DNA from: Sphingobacterium faecium
GTDB taxonomy: Bacteria > Bacteroidota > Bacteroidia > Sphingobacteriales > Sphingobacteriaceae
Reading direction: 5' to 3'
Length of the DNA stretch: 64,000 bases
Assembly (NCBI RefSeq): GCF_003054045.1
Contig: NZ_QBKH01000002.1
Location: 744,001-808,000, forward strand
Below are positions 47,267 through 56,294 of this stretch, in pieces. Both the position numbers and the translations under genes were made by a program. The notes beneath the pieces were generated by a model. It did no database searches and was not told the DNA's origin. It was given only the letters and a program-made list of their open reading frames with translations. Within the stretch, counting starts at the first letter, position 1. The number at the start of each line of letters is the position of its first letter.

Positions 47267-47407
47267 ATGATTACCAATATTATTTTTGTTTTTTTTATTA
47301 TTTCTTTATGGCTTTTAATGAAAATGATGCTTATTTTTTTATTTGTACATCAAATTATGATGTTTTTATTTTTTTTAATGAGTTTTTCGATTATTTTATA
47401 TTGTTAA
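47267..47407 (+). CDS. Possible small hydrophobic peptide (46 residues)
   Basis: ATG at 47267 opens a 46-codon frame encoding almost only hydrophobic residues (MITNIIFVFFIISLW ... SIILYC), enough for one or two membrane helices with a Lys and a His in the middle. It starts 49 bp after the hairpin at 47183-47217. T-rich DNA readily produces such frames by chance, and there is no clear ribosome binding site or similarity, so this is only a candidate. Confidence 0.2.
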   Translation: MITNIIFVFFIISLWLLMKMMLIFLFVHQIMMFLFFLMSFSIILYC

Positions 47408-47528
47408 ATGTTTTTAAATTACTTTTTTAAAGAATTTTGTTTAATTTTTAATGTTAATATGAGTTTTTTTTGTTTATTCTATTTAAATAATCAATTTAAA
47501 TAGAATATTTTTCAATAAATATGATGTA

Positions 47529-47580
47529 TTTTTATAAAAACAGAAGCCACCTGATGAGGTGGCTTCTGTTTTTATAAAAA
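47529..47580. terminator. Bidirectional terminator after acs
   Basis: A perfect 23-bp inverted repeat (47529-47551 with 47558-47580), loop tgatga, with the core acagaagccacc/ggtggcttctgt flanked by A and T runs. It ends 12 bases after the acs stop. Confidence 0.92.
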
Positions 47581-47592
47581 TATTAAGTTTTT

Positions 47593-49509
47593 TTATTTCT
47601 TCAAGTTATCAGCTCCTTCGATGATGGCATCAACAACAGCAGGATCTTGTAAGGTAGAAGTATCTCCTAAATTTGATCTTTCCCCTTCTGCAATTTTTCT
47701 AAGGATGCGACGCATGATTTTTCCAGAGCGAGTTTTTGGAAGATCAGATACAAATTGGATAATATCTGGTTTGGCAATAGCACCAATCAATCTCGTAATC
47801 GTCTGCATAATATCTTTACGCGTACTTTCATCATCGATATGATGGTGTGCGATTACGTAGGCATAAATACCTTGTCCTTTTACAGGGTGTGGATAACCCA
47901 CTATTGCCGATTCCACAACATCAGAGTGCATATTGATCGCATTCTCTACTTCGGCTGTACCAATACGGTGTCCTGAAACATTTAACACATCATCTACACG
48001 GCCAGTGATTTTGTAGTATCCTTCAGAATTCCTATAGCAACCATCACCTGTGAAGTACATATTTTCATAGGTTGCAAAATAGGTCTGACGACAACGCTCA
48101 TGATCCCCCCAAGTGGTACGTAACATACCTGGCCATGGAAACTTGATACATAGATTTCCCGATACATCATTTCCTTCAATCTCTTTTCCATTTTCGTCCA
48201 TCAGGGCTGGTTGCACCCCTGGTAGTGGCAACATCGCATAGCCCGGTATAGTAGGTGAAATACCGGCCATAGGAGCGATTAAGATACCTCCATTTTCCGT
48301 TTGCCACCACGTATCAACAATGGGTGCTTTTCCTTTACCTACTTTGCTATCATACCAGTGCCATGCTTCTTCATTGATCGGCTCTCCAACGGATCCCAGT
48401 TTGCGAATGCTGCTCAAATCTTTACCGTCAATAAACGAATCTCCAAAGGCCATTAACGAACGGATAGCTGTTGGTGCTGTATATAAAATATTGACTTTAT
48501 ACTTTTCAACGATATCCCATAGACGACCAGCGTCAGGAAACGTTGGTGTTCCTTCAAACATCAATGAAGTAGCTCCCTGCGAAAGCGGACCATAGACAAT
48601 ATAGGAGTGACCTGTAATCCAACCAATATCTGCAGTACAGAAATATACTTCTCCTTGCTGATATTGAAATACATTGGAGAAAGTATAACCCGTGTAGACC
48701 ATATAACCACCTGTGGTATGCACAACTCCTTTTGGTTTTCCTGTAGATCCGGAGGTGTAAAGGATAAATAACGTATCTTCCGAATCCATCTCTTCAGCAG
48801 GACAAGCCGGGTTTCCTTGTGTTTCTACCTTCTTAATCTCGTCTTCCCACCATACATCACGACCTTTGATCATGGATACAGGTGTACGCGTTCTTGTCAA
48901 TACAATTACTTTTTCAACCGTGTCGCATTGCATCAACGCATCGTCTACAATGCTCTTTAATTCCAATACTTTTGGCCCGCGGTAGCTACCATCGGACGTA
49001 ACTACTACTTTACATGCTGCATCATTGATACGGTCAGCAATAGATTGTGCTGAAAAACCTCCGAATACGACATTATGGATAGCGCCGATACGTGCACATG
49101 CCAGAGTTGCAATGACCAATTCAGGTACCATCGGTAAATAAATACACACACGGTCTCCTTTGCGGATATTGTTATTTTTTAGCACGTTGGCAAACTGCTC
49201 AACCTTCTGTAAAAGTTGTTTGTAAGATAAAATTCGATGCGCTTCATTTGGATCATTGGGTTCCCAAATAATAGCTGGTTTATCTCCTAAATTATAAATG
49301 TGACGGTCAAGGCAATTTTCTGTAATATTTAATTTTCCACCTTCGAACCATTTTACGTTAGGTTCTGTAAAATTCCAATTCAGAACATTTGTCCATTTTC
49401 TTTTCCAAAAAAAGTTTTCCGCTATCTCTCCCCAGAATGCTTCCGGGTCTTCTACACTTTTTTTATAAACTTCTTGATATTCTTCAAATGATTTGATTTG
49501 TAGACTCAT
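47593..49509 (-). CDS. acs: Acetyl-coenzyme A synthetase (acetate-CoA ligase)
   Basis: Acs converts acetate, ATP and CoA to acetyl-CoA through an acetyl-adenylate. The 638-residue protein has the AMP-binding signature YTSGSTGKPKGVVHTTGGY, the acetyl-pocket region DTWWQTENGG, YFTGDGCYRNSEGYYKITGRVDDV (by its ends) at the hinge, and the C-terminal PKTRSGKIMRR with the catalytic Lys that is acetylated in related enzymes. It is a full-length ACS and monocistronic. Confidence 0.97.
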   Translation of the reverse strand: MSLQIKSFEEYQEVYKKSVEDPEAFWGEIAENFFWKRKWTNVLNWNFTEPNVKWFEGGKLNITENCLDRHIYNLGDKPAIIWEPNDPNEAHRILSYKQLLQKVEQFANVLKNNNIRKGDRVCIYLPMVPELVIATLACARIGAIHNVVFGGFSAQSIADRINDAACKVVVTSDGSYRGPKVLELKSIVDDALMQCDTVEKVIVLTRTRTPVSMIKGRDVWWEDEIKKVETQGNPACPAEEMDSEDTLFILYTSGSTGKPKGVVHTTGGYMVYTGYTFSNVFQYQQGEVYFCTADIGWITGHSYIVYGPLSQGATSLMFEGTPTFPDAGRLWDIVEKYKVNILYTAPTAIRSLMAFGDSFIDGKDLSSIRKLGSVGEPINEEAWHWYDSKVGKGKAPIVDTWWQTENGGILIAPMAGISPTIPGYAMLPLPGVQPALMDENGKEIEGNDVSGNLCIKFPWPGMLRTTWGDHERCRQTYFATYENMYFTGDGCYRNSEGYYKITGRVDDVLNVSGHRIGTAEVENAINMHSDVVESAIVGYPHPVKGQGIYAYVIAHHHIDDESTRKDIMQTITRLIGAIAKPDIIQFVSDLPKTRSGKIMRRILRKIAEGERSNLGDTSTLQDPAVVDAIIEGADNLKK

Positions 49510-49690
49510 ATTTTGGTTTTATTAATTTCAATCCCTAAAAAAGCAATTTGGTTGATTAAACAAGTTCATTAGGAATCAGCTAATTTAGTTTTTTTTGGGA
49601 CAAAAGGCAATTTATAAAATTTATAATTCGAAATTTAACTTTTTTATAACACTATTGTTATATTGCTCATGATATAATAGATTGATCTGT

Positions 49691-50560
49691 ATGGATGTAT
49701 TAAAAAAAGTATACTATTTTTTAATTTTTAGCAATATGTTAATTGCTCTTGCAGCGGCTTCACAATGCGTATTGACATATGTGATCTTGGATCAGGAGGT
49801 CAATGGTTATATCGCACTAATTGAAGGAGCAGCGACACTTGCTCTTTACAATTTTAGTTTAATCTTATCCAAACCTCAACATCCCGAAAGATCAATATAT
49901 GCCCGAACAAGATGGGTTTTTAAATACGAACGATTTTTACTGATCAATACATTCATTGCTGCATGTATATGTATATGGTGTCTTTTTCATATCCACCTTT
50001 ATTCCATCCTTTTCTTAGGTATCATTGGGCTTGTGAGTGTATTGTATAGTCTTCCTATCATTCCTTTAAGAGGTCGATGGGGGGGATTAAGACAGATTCC
50101 AGCCATGAAAATTTTTCATATTGCTTTTGTCTGGGTGTTGAGTAGTGTATTTCTACCTTATATCGAGTTGTACAGCAATAATATTTTGGTAAATCTTAAT
50201 TTGTTATATTATCTCGCTGGATTGAAGTTCCTGTTCTTGATTATCTGTACATTGCCTTTCGATATTCGGGATATTAAACAAGATTCTTACTATCATCTCC
50301 GAACATTGCCTAATATGCTCGGAGAAAGTAGAGCAAAGAGTCTATGCTATTTATTGCTAAGCTTACATAGTCTATTTATTATAGGTGCTCCTTATGATCT
50401 CGTGCTCAAAATGGGTCTTTTGCTCACCAATGCAATGATTTGCCTTTTATTGAAATTGATTGTTTTCAAGAGAAATGACCATTACCATTATGCTTATTTA
50501 TTAGACGTAAGTTTGGTTCTTCAATTTGTAGTGGTTGTCTTTGTGCAATATTTTGCCTGA
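49691..50560 (+). CDS. UbiA prenyltransferase-like membrane protein
   Basis: From the ATG at 49691 (an in-frame TTG lies at 49682) the 289-residue protein has eight or nine membrane helices. The loop LPFDIRDIKQDSYYHLRTLPNMLG resembles the second Asp-rich motif of UbiA prenyltransferases (DxRDxxxD), and SVLYSLPIIPLRGRWGGLRQIP resembles the YS-P region after helix 4. The first Asp-rich motif is not recognisable: ALYNFSLILSK has no Asp. It may be a degenerate or divergent family member acting on a lipid, or no longer catalytic. It converges on the dehydrogenase gene, 15 bp between stops. Confidence 0.65.
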   Translation: MDVLKKVYYFLIFSNMLIALAAASQCVLTYVILDQEVNGYIALIEGAATLALYNFSLILSKPQHPERSIYARTRWVFKYERFLLINTFIAACICIWCLFHIHLYSILFLGIIGLVSVLYSLPIIPLRGRWGGLRQIPAMKIFHIAFVWVLSSVFLPYIELYSNNILVNLNLLYYLAGLKFLFLIICTLPFDIRDIKQDSYYHLRTLPNMLGESRAKSLCYLLLSLHSLFIIGAPYDLVLKMGLLLTNAMICLLLKLIVFKRNDHYHYAYLLDVSLVLQFVVVVFVQYFA

Positions 50561-50575
50561 CTTAAATGTAAACGC

Positions 50576-51508
50576 TTATTTTTTCAAAAGTGAAATAATC
50601 TTTTCTGCCACAACATCCGATAGTTTATAGTAACTTTCAAATGTCCAACCGGCTACATGTGGACTTAATAGAACATTGTCTCTACTGGCTAAATCAGAAA
50701 ACCAGGATTGTTCTGCAAGAGCAGGAAATTTTTCAACAGGTAGCACATCGAAAGCTGCTCCGATGATTTTTCCTTCATCCATCGCTTTTAATACAGCTGG
50801 AACTTCAACAATTCCTCCACGAGCACCTAACAAGAAAAATATAGGTTTCCGAAAATGATGCAGATATTCTTGATTAATCAACCCTTTAGTTTCTTTGGTT
50901 AGCGGTATATGAAAACTAAGTACATCTGCCTGTTTGACCACTTCTTCCATAGAAACTTCTTTAGCAAATTGATCTGTAAATCCTGTCTTATATTTATCAT
51001 ACGCAATCACATTGACATCAAATCCTGAAAGTTTTTTTGCCATTGCTTGTCCATTGTGACCATAGCCAATGAGTGCAACAGTTCTTCCTTTTAATTCATA
51101 GCCTCGATTGGGTTCTCGACGCCATAGACCATTTTTAATTTCTTGATTTCCGTTGTTGAGATGATTCATTAAAGAAAGTAACATGCCGATCATATGTTCT
51201 CCAACAGCGTCTCGATTTCCTTCATTTGCACTGATGATTTTAATTCCTTTCGATACAGCATAAGTTTCATCGATGTTATCCATACCCGCTCCACAGCGTG
51301 CGATAAATTGCAGATTACTTGCTAAATCTATAAACTGTTGGTCAACTTGAAATTTCGATCTGATGATTAATCCGGTATAAGCTACAATTGCATTTTCAGC
51401 ATCTACTCTAGTGAAGTCTGGTTTGTAATCATATGCAATACCAGCTTGTTCTAATTTTTGAAGAAGTACGGTATGCGCATCATCTACGATTAATACTTTT
51501 GTTTTCAT
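50576..51508 (-). CDS. D-2-hydroxyacid dehydrogenase (phosphoglycerate dehydrogenase-like)
   Basis: The 310-residue protein shows the NAD-binding GxGxxG in GRTVALIGYGHNGQAMAKKL and the catalytic triad of the D-2-hydroxyacid dehydrogenase family: Arg in the LGARGG segment, a Glu in the following region, and His in LLSPHVAGWT. FIARCGAGMDNID is typical of SerA-type sequences. It lacks the C-terminal ACT domain of many SerA enzymes. A true 3-phosphoglycerate dehydrogenase of the short type is likely but substrates differ widely in this family. It follows the FAD monooxygenase gene by eight bases. Confidence 0.85.
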   Translation of the reverse strand: MKTKVLIVDDAHTVLLQKLEQAGIAYDYKPDFTRVDAENAIVAYTGLIIRSKFQVDQQFIDLASNLQFIARCGAGMDNIDETYAVSKGIKIISANEGNRDAVGEHMIGMLLSLMNHLNNGNQEIKNGLWRREPNRGYELKGRTVALIGYGHNGQAMAKKLSGFDVNVIAYDKYKTGFTDQFAKEVSMEEVVKQADVLSFHIPLTKETKGLINQEYLHHFRKPIFFLLGARGGIVEVPAVLKAMDEGKIIGAAFDVLPVEKFPALAEQSWFSDLASRDNVLLSPHVAGWTFESYYKLSDVVAEKIISLLKK

Positions 51509-51516
51509 TTGATTTT

Positions 51517-52662
51517 TTATTTCATAAAATCAACACCTAAAAGTGTTTTCAATTGATGTTGTTTGATTTTCTCGGGAAGTATGGTCATCAGCGTATTTCG
51601 AGCCATGATACTGATCGGGTTTTCCCATTGTGCGATCTTTCCTATAGTCCAAGAAGTTTCGGTGATATACCGCGTTCTTTTTAATCTCCTTTGTTCGAAA
51701 TGTTTAAAAGCTAGTGTTACATCCTTTGTCTTCTTCAATTCGTCTACTAAGACGGCTACGTCTTCTATCGCTTGGCAAGCACCTTGTCCCATATTTGGAG
51801 TAGTCGCATGTCCAGCATCTCCAATAAATAAGATATTGCCTAATGCAAGATGCTTTAGAGGTTTAATATCAATAATATCATTCCAGATGAGTTGTTCGTC
51901 TTTTGTTTCGGCTAACACCTTTGGTATAGGATCATGGTAATGAGCAAAATTCAGCTTGAGATCCTCGATGGTATAATTACTATACTGAGCACTATTTGGC
52001 TCCGCATTGATGCAAGCATACCAATAGATCTTATTTCCAACAAGTGGAGTCATTCCAAAACGTCCTTTACGACCCCAGGTCTCGAAACCGGTCTTGAGGT
52101 TTATATGGGTATTGTCTATAGTGGCACGCCAACAGGTATAACCTGCATATCGAGGAGCTGAGTCAGGAATTAATTGCTGTCTTAGTTGAGATTTTACACC
52201 GTCAGCAACAATCAAATAATCAGTTGTATGTACAGTGCCATCGTCAAAGAAAATAGCAATACCAGCTGTATCCTCTTCAACTTTGAATGCTCTTTTTCCT
52301 AAACGTAAGTCCGTGATATTTATTTGCTGGAGTAGAAATTGATGTAAATCGGCACGGTGGATGGCAAAATTATCCTGTTCATACTGCGCGCTGATTTTCC
52401 TGGTCTCGGGAGATGCCAGAATTTTCCCTTGTTCATCTAGGATATTATAATTTTCTAAATAATGACCCAGCGGGATCACTCCAGCTTTAAGATCTAAATA
52501 CTCAAGTGCCTGTATGGCATTGGCTGCTAATCCAAAGCCAGCACCAATACCTGCTAATATTTTTGCACTTTCAAAGATTGATGCCTGTATCCCAATCTTA
52601 TTTAAACCAATTGCTGCGGTTAATCCCGCAACTCCACCACCAATTATCGTAAATCTTTTCAC
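51517..52662 (-). CDS. FAD-dependent monooxygenase
   Basis: The 381-residue protein has the N-terminal dinucleotide motif IIGGGVAGLTAAIGL (GxGxxG), the central DG-type motif YLIVADGVKSQLRQ, and the second FAD motif FIGDAGHATTPNMGQGACQA, the pattern of class A flavoprotein hydroxylases (UbiH, kynurenine or salicylate hydroxylase types). It hydroxylates an aromatic or related substrate with NAD(P)H and O2; which one cannot be told. The frame opens with GTG at 52660-52662; the ATG overlapping it is in another frame. Confidence 0.85.
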   Translation of the reverse strand: MKRFTIIGGGVAGLTAAIGLNKIGIQASIFESAKILAGIGAGFGLAANAIQALEYLDLKAGVIPLGHYLENYNILDEQGKILASPETRKISAQYEQDNFAIHRADLHQFLLQQINITDLRLGKRAFKVEEDTAGIAIFFDDGTVHTTDYLIVADGVKSQLRQQLIPDSAPRYAGYTCWRATIDNTHINLKTGFETWGRKGRFGMTPLVGNKIYWYACINAEPNSAQYSNYTIEDLKLNFAHYHDPIPKVLAETKDEQLIWNDIIDIKPLKHLALGNILFIGDAGHATTPNMGQGACQAIEDVAVLVDELKKTKDVTLAFKHFEQRRLKRTRYITETSWTIGKIAQWENPISIMARNTLMTILPEKIKQHQLKTLLGVDFMK

Positions 52663-52677
52663 ATACAGCGAATTTAA

Positions 52678-53553
52678 TTATTCAATAGTCAAGGTACGAT
52701 CTTTTTTATTAATGCAAAATTTCAATAGACGTTTTTTAAAGGAAGAAATGTGTCGATGATAGGGTGTTTTTATCCATTCTTCGGTATCGATTAGCTCAGC
52801 TACATCTTCGGGCTTATGAGCGGCAAGCAGCAAAGGCATTAAAAAATCTAAAATTTTTTGATGCCACTCCTCTTTATTTCCCCAATAGTGCAGTATCCAA
52901 GAATCAGCAACTTTTAAATTTCCGTGTTTTTCTAACACAACCGAGAATGCGAATTGTTCTTTTACACGACAAACAATTTTTTGGTCACACAGTGTATCAT
53001 TGAATAAAAGTACATCATCTAATAATTTGATTTTGTCCTGCTGATTTAATGCGATGATGCCAGAATTCCACATACGAATCGTATCATCCATCACGATATT
53101 ATTAATTTTTGTACCTCCAATGATTTTCCACATCCTCTTATGGTCGTTGGTAATCTGCTTATCCGACAGGAACCGCTCTTTTAAATGAAGAAAATTATGT
53201 CCGGAAGAAAGCTGACCTATCAGTTGATCTAAAGGTGCAATTGCCATCGTATCTGAATCTAGAAAGATGAGGTGACCATCATCTTTTAAAGCAGCATCTT
53301 GCATGGCTTTAATTTTAGTCCTATAGAAATATTGAGTAGGCCCTATCCAGTTTTCGAATGTCGCTATATGAATATTACGAATCTCAATTAACGCTGATAA
53401 CCAATTATAATATTCAGGATGGTCCGTATAAATGACATATTTAGTTGCTTCGCTTCTAAATTTCACTAGACTGAGTAAACTGAATATAGTCTGCAGGTGA
53501 TATGTAAATTTTTCACCTAAAGCGATATATATAAAAGTGGTTTTCAGATTCAT
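52678..53553 (-). CDS. Putative glycosyltransferase (DxD motif)
   Basis: Starting at the ATG at 53553 (an in-frame TTG precedes it) the protein has 291 residues. LIFLDSDTMAIAPLDQL around residue 100 is a DxD nucleotide-sugar motif in a GT-A fold context, with an early YVIYTDHPEYY and a later MWNSGIIAL, similar to GT8-like proteins. The C-terminus is basic. Target probably a surface glycan or lipid. It sits between rsmA (35 bp upstream) and the monooxygenase gene (15 bp downstream). Confidence 0.65.
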   Translation of the reverse strand: MNLKTTFIYIALGEKFTYHLQTIFSLLSLVKFRSEATKYVIYTDHPEYYNWLSALIEIRNIHIATFENWIGPTQYFYRTKIKAMQDAALKDDGHLIFLDSDTMAIAPLDQLIGQLSSGHNFLHLKERFLSDKQITNDHKRMWKIIGGTKINNIVMDDTIRMWNSGIIALNQQDKIKLLDDVLLFNDTLCDQKIVCRVKEQFAFSVVLEKHGNLKVADSWILHYWGNKEEWHQKILDFLMPLLLAAHKPEDVAELIDTEEWIKTPYHRHISSFKKRLLKFCINKKDRTLTIE

Positions 53554-53588
53554 AAAAATCAAATCAGGTTAAAAAACAAGATATTAAC

Positions 53589-54368
53589 TTACAGTTCGCC
53601 GGCAATTTCATTAGTAAGTACTGTAAAGTCATTGACAGTCAGTCTTTCTGCACGTAATTCGTACAATGGATTATCAGACATTTTATCTTTTGTAATTACT
53701 GCTGACAATGAATTTCTTAATGTTTTCCTTCTTTGATTAAAAGCGGATTTTACAACTCTCCAGAATAATTTTTCATCACAATCTAATTCCTGACGATCAT
53801 TCCGAGTCATTCTAATCACTCCAGAAAGCACTTTTGGGGGTGGATTAAATGCACCTGCTTTTACTGTGAAAAGATATTCAACATGATAGTAAGCTTGTAA
53901 GAAAACGCTTAAAATCCCATACTCTTTGCTGCCAGCTTTTGCCGTGCAACGTTCTGCAACTTCCTTTTGAAACATACCTGTCATCTGTACCACACGATTG
54001 CGTTCGTCCAATATTTTAAATAAAATCTGCGAGGATATATTATAGGGGAAATTACCAATAATTGCTATTTTTTCATCAAAATGTTTCGCAAAATCCAACG
54101 TAAGAAAATCACCATGAATCAATCGATGTTCTAATTGAGGGTATTTGTCTGCTAAAAATTCGATAGACTCATCATCCACATCAATCATCCATGTTTCATA
54201 TGCCGTATTTTGCAATAGGAAATCGGAAAGAACACCCATCCCAGGGCCAACCTCTAGCACTTGTGTAAATCCTAATGTTGGATTCAAAGCATCCACTATT
54301 TTTTGTGCTGCATTTTTATCATTCAAAAAGTGTTGCCCTAAATGTTTCTTGGCTCTTACTGTACTCAT
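53589..54368 (-). CDS. rsmA: 16S rRNA (adenine-N6,N6)-dimethyltransferase
   Basis: RsmA (KsgA) dimethylates two adjacent adenosines near the 3' end of 16S rRNA, a late step of small-subunit assembly. The 259-residue protein has KKHLGQHFLNDKNAAQKIV at the N-terminus, the SAM-binding motif EVGPGMGVLSDFLL and the catalytic motif IGNFPYNISSQILFK. It heads a probable minus-strand operon with a glycosyltransferase, an FAD monooxygenase and a hydroxyacid dehydrogenase (gaps 8-35 bp). Confidence 0.96.
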   Translation of the reverse strand: MSTVRAKKHLGQHFLNDKNAAQKIVDALNPTLGFTQVLEVGPGMGVLSDFLLQNTAYETWMIDVDDESIEFLADKYPQLEHRLIHGDFLTLDFAKHFDEKIAIIGNFPYNISSQILFKILDERNRVVQMTGMFQKEVAERCTAKAGSKEYGILSVFLQAYYHVEYLFTVKAGAFNPPPKVLSGVIRMTRNDRQELDCDEKLFWRVVKSAFNQRRKTLRNSLSAVITKDKMSDNPLYELRAERLTVNDFTVLTNEIAGEL

Positions 54369-54546
54369 ATTATGCTAGTATTTGCTACAAACTTAGATAA
54401 ATTTGTTTTATTCACAATTTTAATTAAGTCATATAATAAAAAATAAAGTTATCGATTTATCTACTGAGAGCTTGAAAGCCCATTTCGCTATTACAGCGAT
54501 AATTATTTTATTAAGGAAAAATAGTAACTTGTCTAGAAGAATTAAT

Positions 54547-55050
54547 ATGATAAACCCAATGATAGAAAATTTGTCATCAGTTTCGTTAGTTAACTATGAA
54601 GACTCGCATTATGAACATCTGTCCTATGAGCTCGATGAAACACAGCGTCGCTTCACTAAAACGGTGTATCAAAATATTAAAGTTGAAGAAGTTCACAAAA
54701 TCAATAATAAATATCCCATTACGATCTTATATCAAGAAAATCCTGTTGGTTTTTTTCTACTAGACCGCACAGTGGATCACCTGATCGTCACCGGTAATCC
54801 AAATTCTATATTATTGAGAGGATTATCTTTAAATCCCAATTTTCAAGGTAAAGGAATTGCAAAACAGGCATTATTATTAGTAGATTCCTTTGTTAAAATA
54901 ATAGCCGAAGATATTGATGAGATTGTGCTTACGGTGAATATTGAAAATCGTTATGCTTATCATTTATATCTACAAATGGATTATAAGGATACAGGTCGAT
55001 TTAAAAATGGCCGTTATGGTTTACAGCATATGCTTTTTAAACGAATTTGA
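54547..55050 (+). CDS. GNAT-family N-acetyltransferase
   Basis: From the ATG at 54547 the protein has 167 residues; the frame is open back to a TTG at 54472 without further similarity. The acetyl-CoA-binding motif A is LRGLSLNPNFQGKGIAKQAL (Q/RxxGxG/A at QGKGIA), followed by LTVNIENRYAYHLYLQMDYK typical of GNAT motif B. Substrate unknown. It is divergent from rsmA and upstream of pdxA. Confidence 0.85.
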   Translation: MINPMIENLSSVSLVNYEDSHYEHLSYELDETQRRFTKTVYQNIKVEEVHKINNKYPITILYQENPVGFFLLDRTVDHLIVTGNPNSILLRGLSLNPNFQGKGIAKQALLLVDSFVKIIAEDIDEIVLTVNIENRYAYHLYLQMDYKDTGRFKNGRYGLQHMLFKRI

Positions 55051-55065
55051 TATTTCGATCAAACC

Positions 55066-55097
55066 TTGACTATTTCGTATAATTTTAATTACTTTTG
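55066..55097 (+). promoter_or_regulatory. Bacteroidota-type promoter for pdxA
   Basis: TTG at 55066-55068, a 21-bp spacer and TACTTTTG at 55090-55097 fit the consensus; the start codon follows at 55121. Confidence 0.75.
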
Positions 55098-55120
55098 AGT
55101 CAATAATTTCATTTTTTACT

Positions 55121-56176
55121 ATGGCTGACAAATTAAAAATAGGTATTACGGTAGGCGATATTAATGGTATCGGATTGGAAGTGATTATAAAATCATTGTT
55201 GGACAATCGTGTATTAGAATTTTTCACTCCAATTGTTTATGGTAATACAAAAGTTGCGTCTTTTCATAGAAAGGCATTAGGCGTCAATGATTTTAGTTTT
55301 AATGTCATCAACGATCCTGAACAGGCAAATCCTAAACGTGCTAACATGATTAACTGCTGGCAAGAGGATGTTAAAATTACTTTGGGAGAAGAAAATGAAA
55401 TTGGAGGCAAATATGCATTTATTTCTTTGGAAAAAGCTATTGAAGACCTGAATGCAGGAAAGATAGATGCGGTTGTGACAGCTCCTATAAATAAACACAA
55501 TATTCAACAGGAAGGGTTTCATTTTCCTGGACATACAGAATATTTGCAAGAGAAGACAAATGCAAATGATGTGTTGATGTTTATGATTTGTGATGAGTTA
55601 CGTGTAGGTGTTGTTACAGGTCATATTCCGGTAAAAGATGTTTCTGAACATATTACAGAAGAGGCAATATTAAATAAATTGGAATTAATGAATGAAAGTC
55701 TTAAAAAGGACTTTTGGATTCAAAAACCAAAAATTGCTGTATTGGGTCTTAATCCACATGCAGGAGATAATGGTGTGATCGGCATGGAAGATGATACGAT
55801 TATCAGACCAACATTGGAAAAGGCGAGAGAGAAAGGAATGCTTTGTTTTGGACCTTATCCTGCTGATGGTTTTTTTGCCAATCATGCGTACGAAAAATTT
55901 GATGCTGTATTAGCGATGTATCATGACCAGGGATTGATTCCTTTTAAGCATATTGCAAAGCGTAATGGAGTAAATTTCACTGCAGGTTTGCCGATTGTGC
56001 GTACTTCTCCCGATCATGGAACAGGTTATGATATTGCAGGCAAAAATATTGCAGCACATGAATCATTTATGGAGGCGATATTTCAGGCCGTTCATATTGT
56101 TGGACGCCGCCGCGAACAAGCGGAGCTTTCTCAAAACCCATTAGCTTTCCGTAAGCTTTCTAGAGATCGTGACTAA
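55121..56176 (+). CDS. pdxA: 4-hydroxythreonine-4-phosphate dehydrogenase
   Basis: PdxA oxidises 4-hydroxy-threonine phosphate in the DXP-dependent route to pyridoxal 5'-phosphate. The 351-residue protein has the family start IGITVGDINGIGLEVIIKSL, the PGHTEYL metal-site segment, LGLNPHAGDNGVIG, and MYHDQGLIPFKH with the last metal His. Full length. A hairpin follows. Confidence 0.96.
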   Translation: MADKLKIGITVGDINGIGLEVIIKSLLDNRVLEFFTPIVYGNTKVASFHRKALGVNDFSFNVINDPEQANPKRANMINCWQEDVKITLGEENEIGGKYAFISLEKAIEDLNAGKIDAVVTAPINKHNIQQEGFHFPGHTEYLQEKTNANDVLMFMICDELRVGVVTGHIPVKDVSEHITEEAILNKLELMNESLKKDFWIQKPKIAVLGLNPHAGDNGVIGMEDDTIIRPTLEKAREKGMLCFGPYPADGFFANHAYEKFDAVLAMYHDQGLIPFKHIAKRNGVNFTAGLPIVRTSPDHGTGYDIAGKNIAAHESFMEAIFQAVHIVGRRREQAELSQNPLAFRKLSRDRD

Positions 56177-56194
56177 TGTAGAACCAAGTAATAT

Positions 56195-56229
56195 CATTAG
56201 TCTTGTGTGCTTATATCATAAGACTAATG
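56195..56229 (+). terminator. Probable terminator after pdxA
   Basis: Perfect 10-bp stem cattagtctt (56195-56204) with aagactaatg (56220-56229), 15-nt loop, followed by an AT-rich stretch but no long T-run. Confidence 0.55.
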
Positions 56230-56250
56230 CCTATTTTATAATAAATTCCT

Positions 56251-56258
56251 TACTTTTG
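56251..56258 (+). promoter_or_regulatory. Candidate -7 element for cca
   Basis: TACTTTTG matches TAnnTTTG and lies 36 bp before the cca start codon; no clear TTG partner is visible upstream. Confidence 0.5.
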
Positions 56259-56294
56259 CATCCTAGTGTTTTTTTAAGGACCTAGATTCATGCT

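Larger units (their letters stand above)
45725..47528. other. Long spacer without convincing genes
   Basis: About 1.8 kb with stop codons in all frames and high AT content. Visible structures: an imperfect 11-bp tandem repeat (46562-46605), a 12-bp palindrome gtactgcagtac (46469-46480), an imperfect hairpin around 46071-46116, a structured element at 47183-47217, and a T-rich stretch with one small hydrophobic open frame (47267-47407). The stretch agaggttgtttcaa at 45831-45844 resembles ends of some Bacteroidota insertion sequences, but no partner end was found. It may be the decayed remains of a mobile element or accessory genes. Confidence 0.55.
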
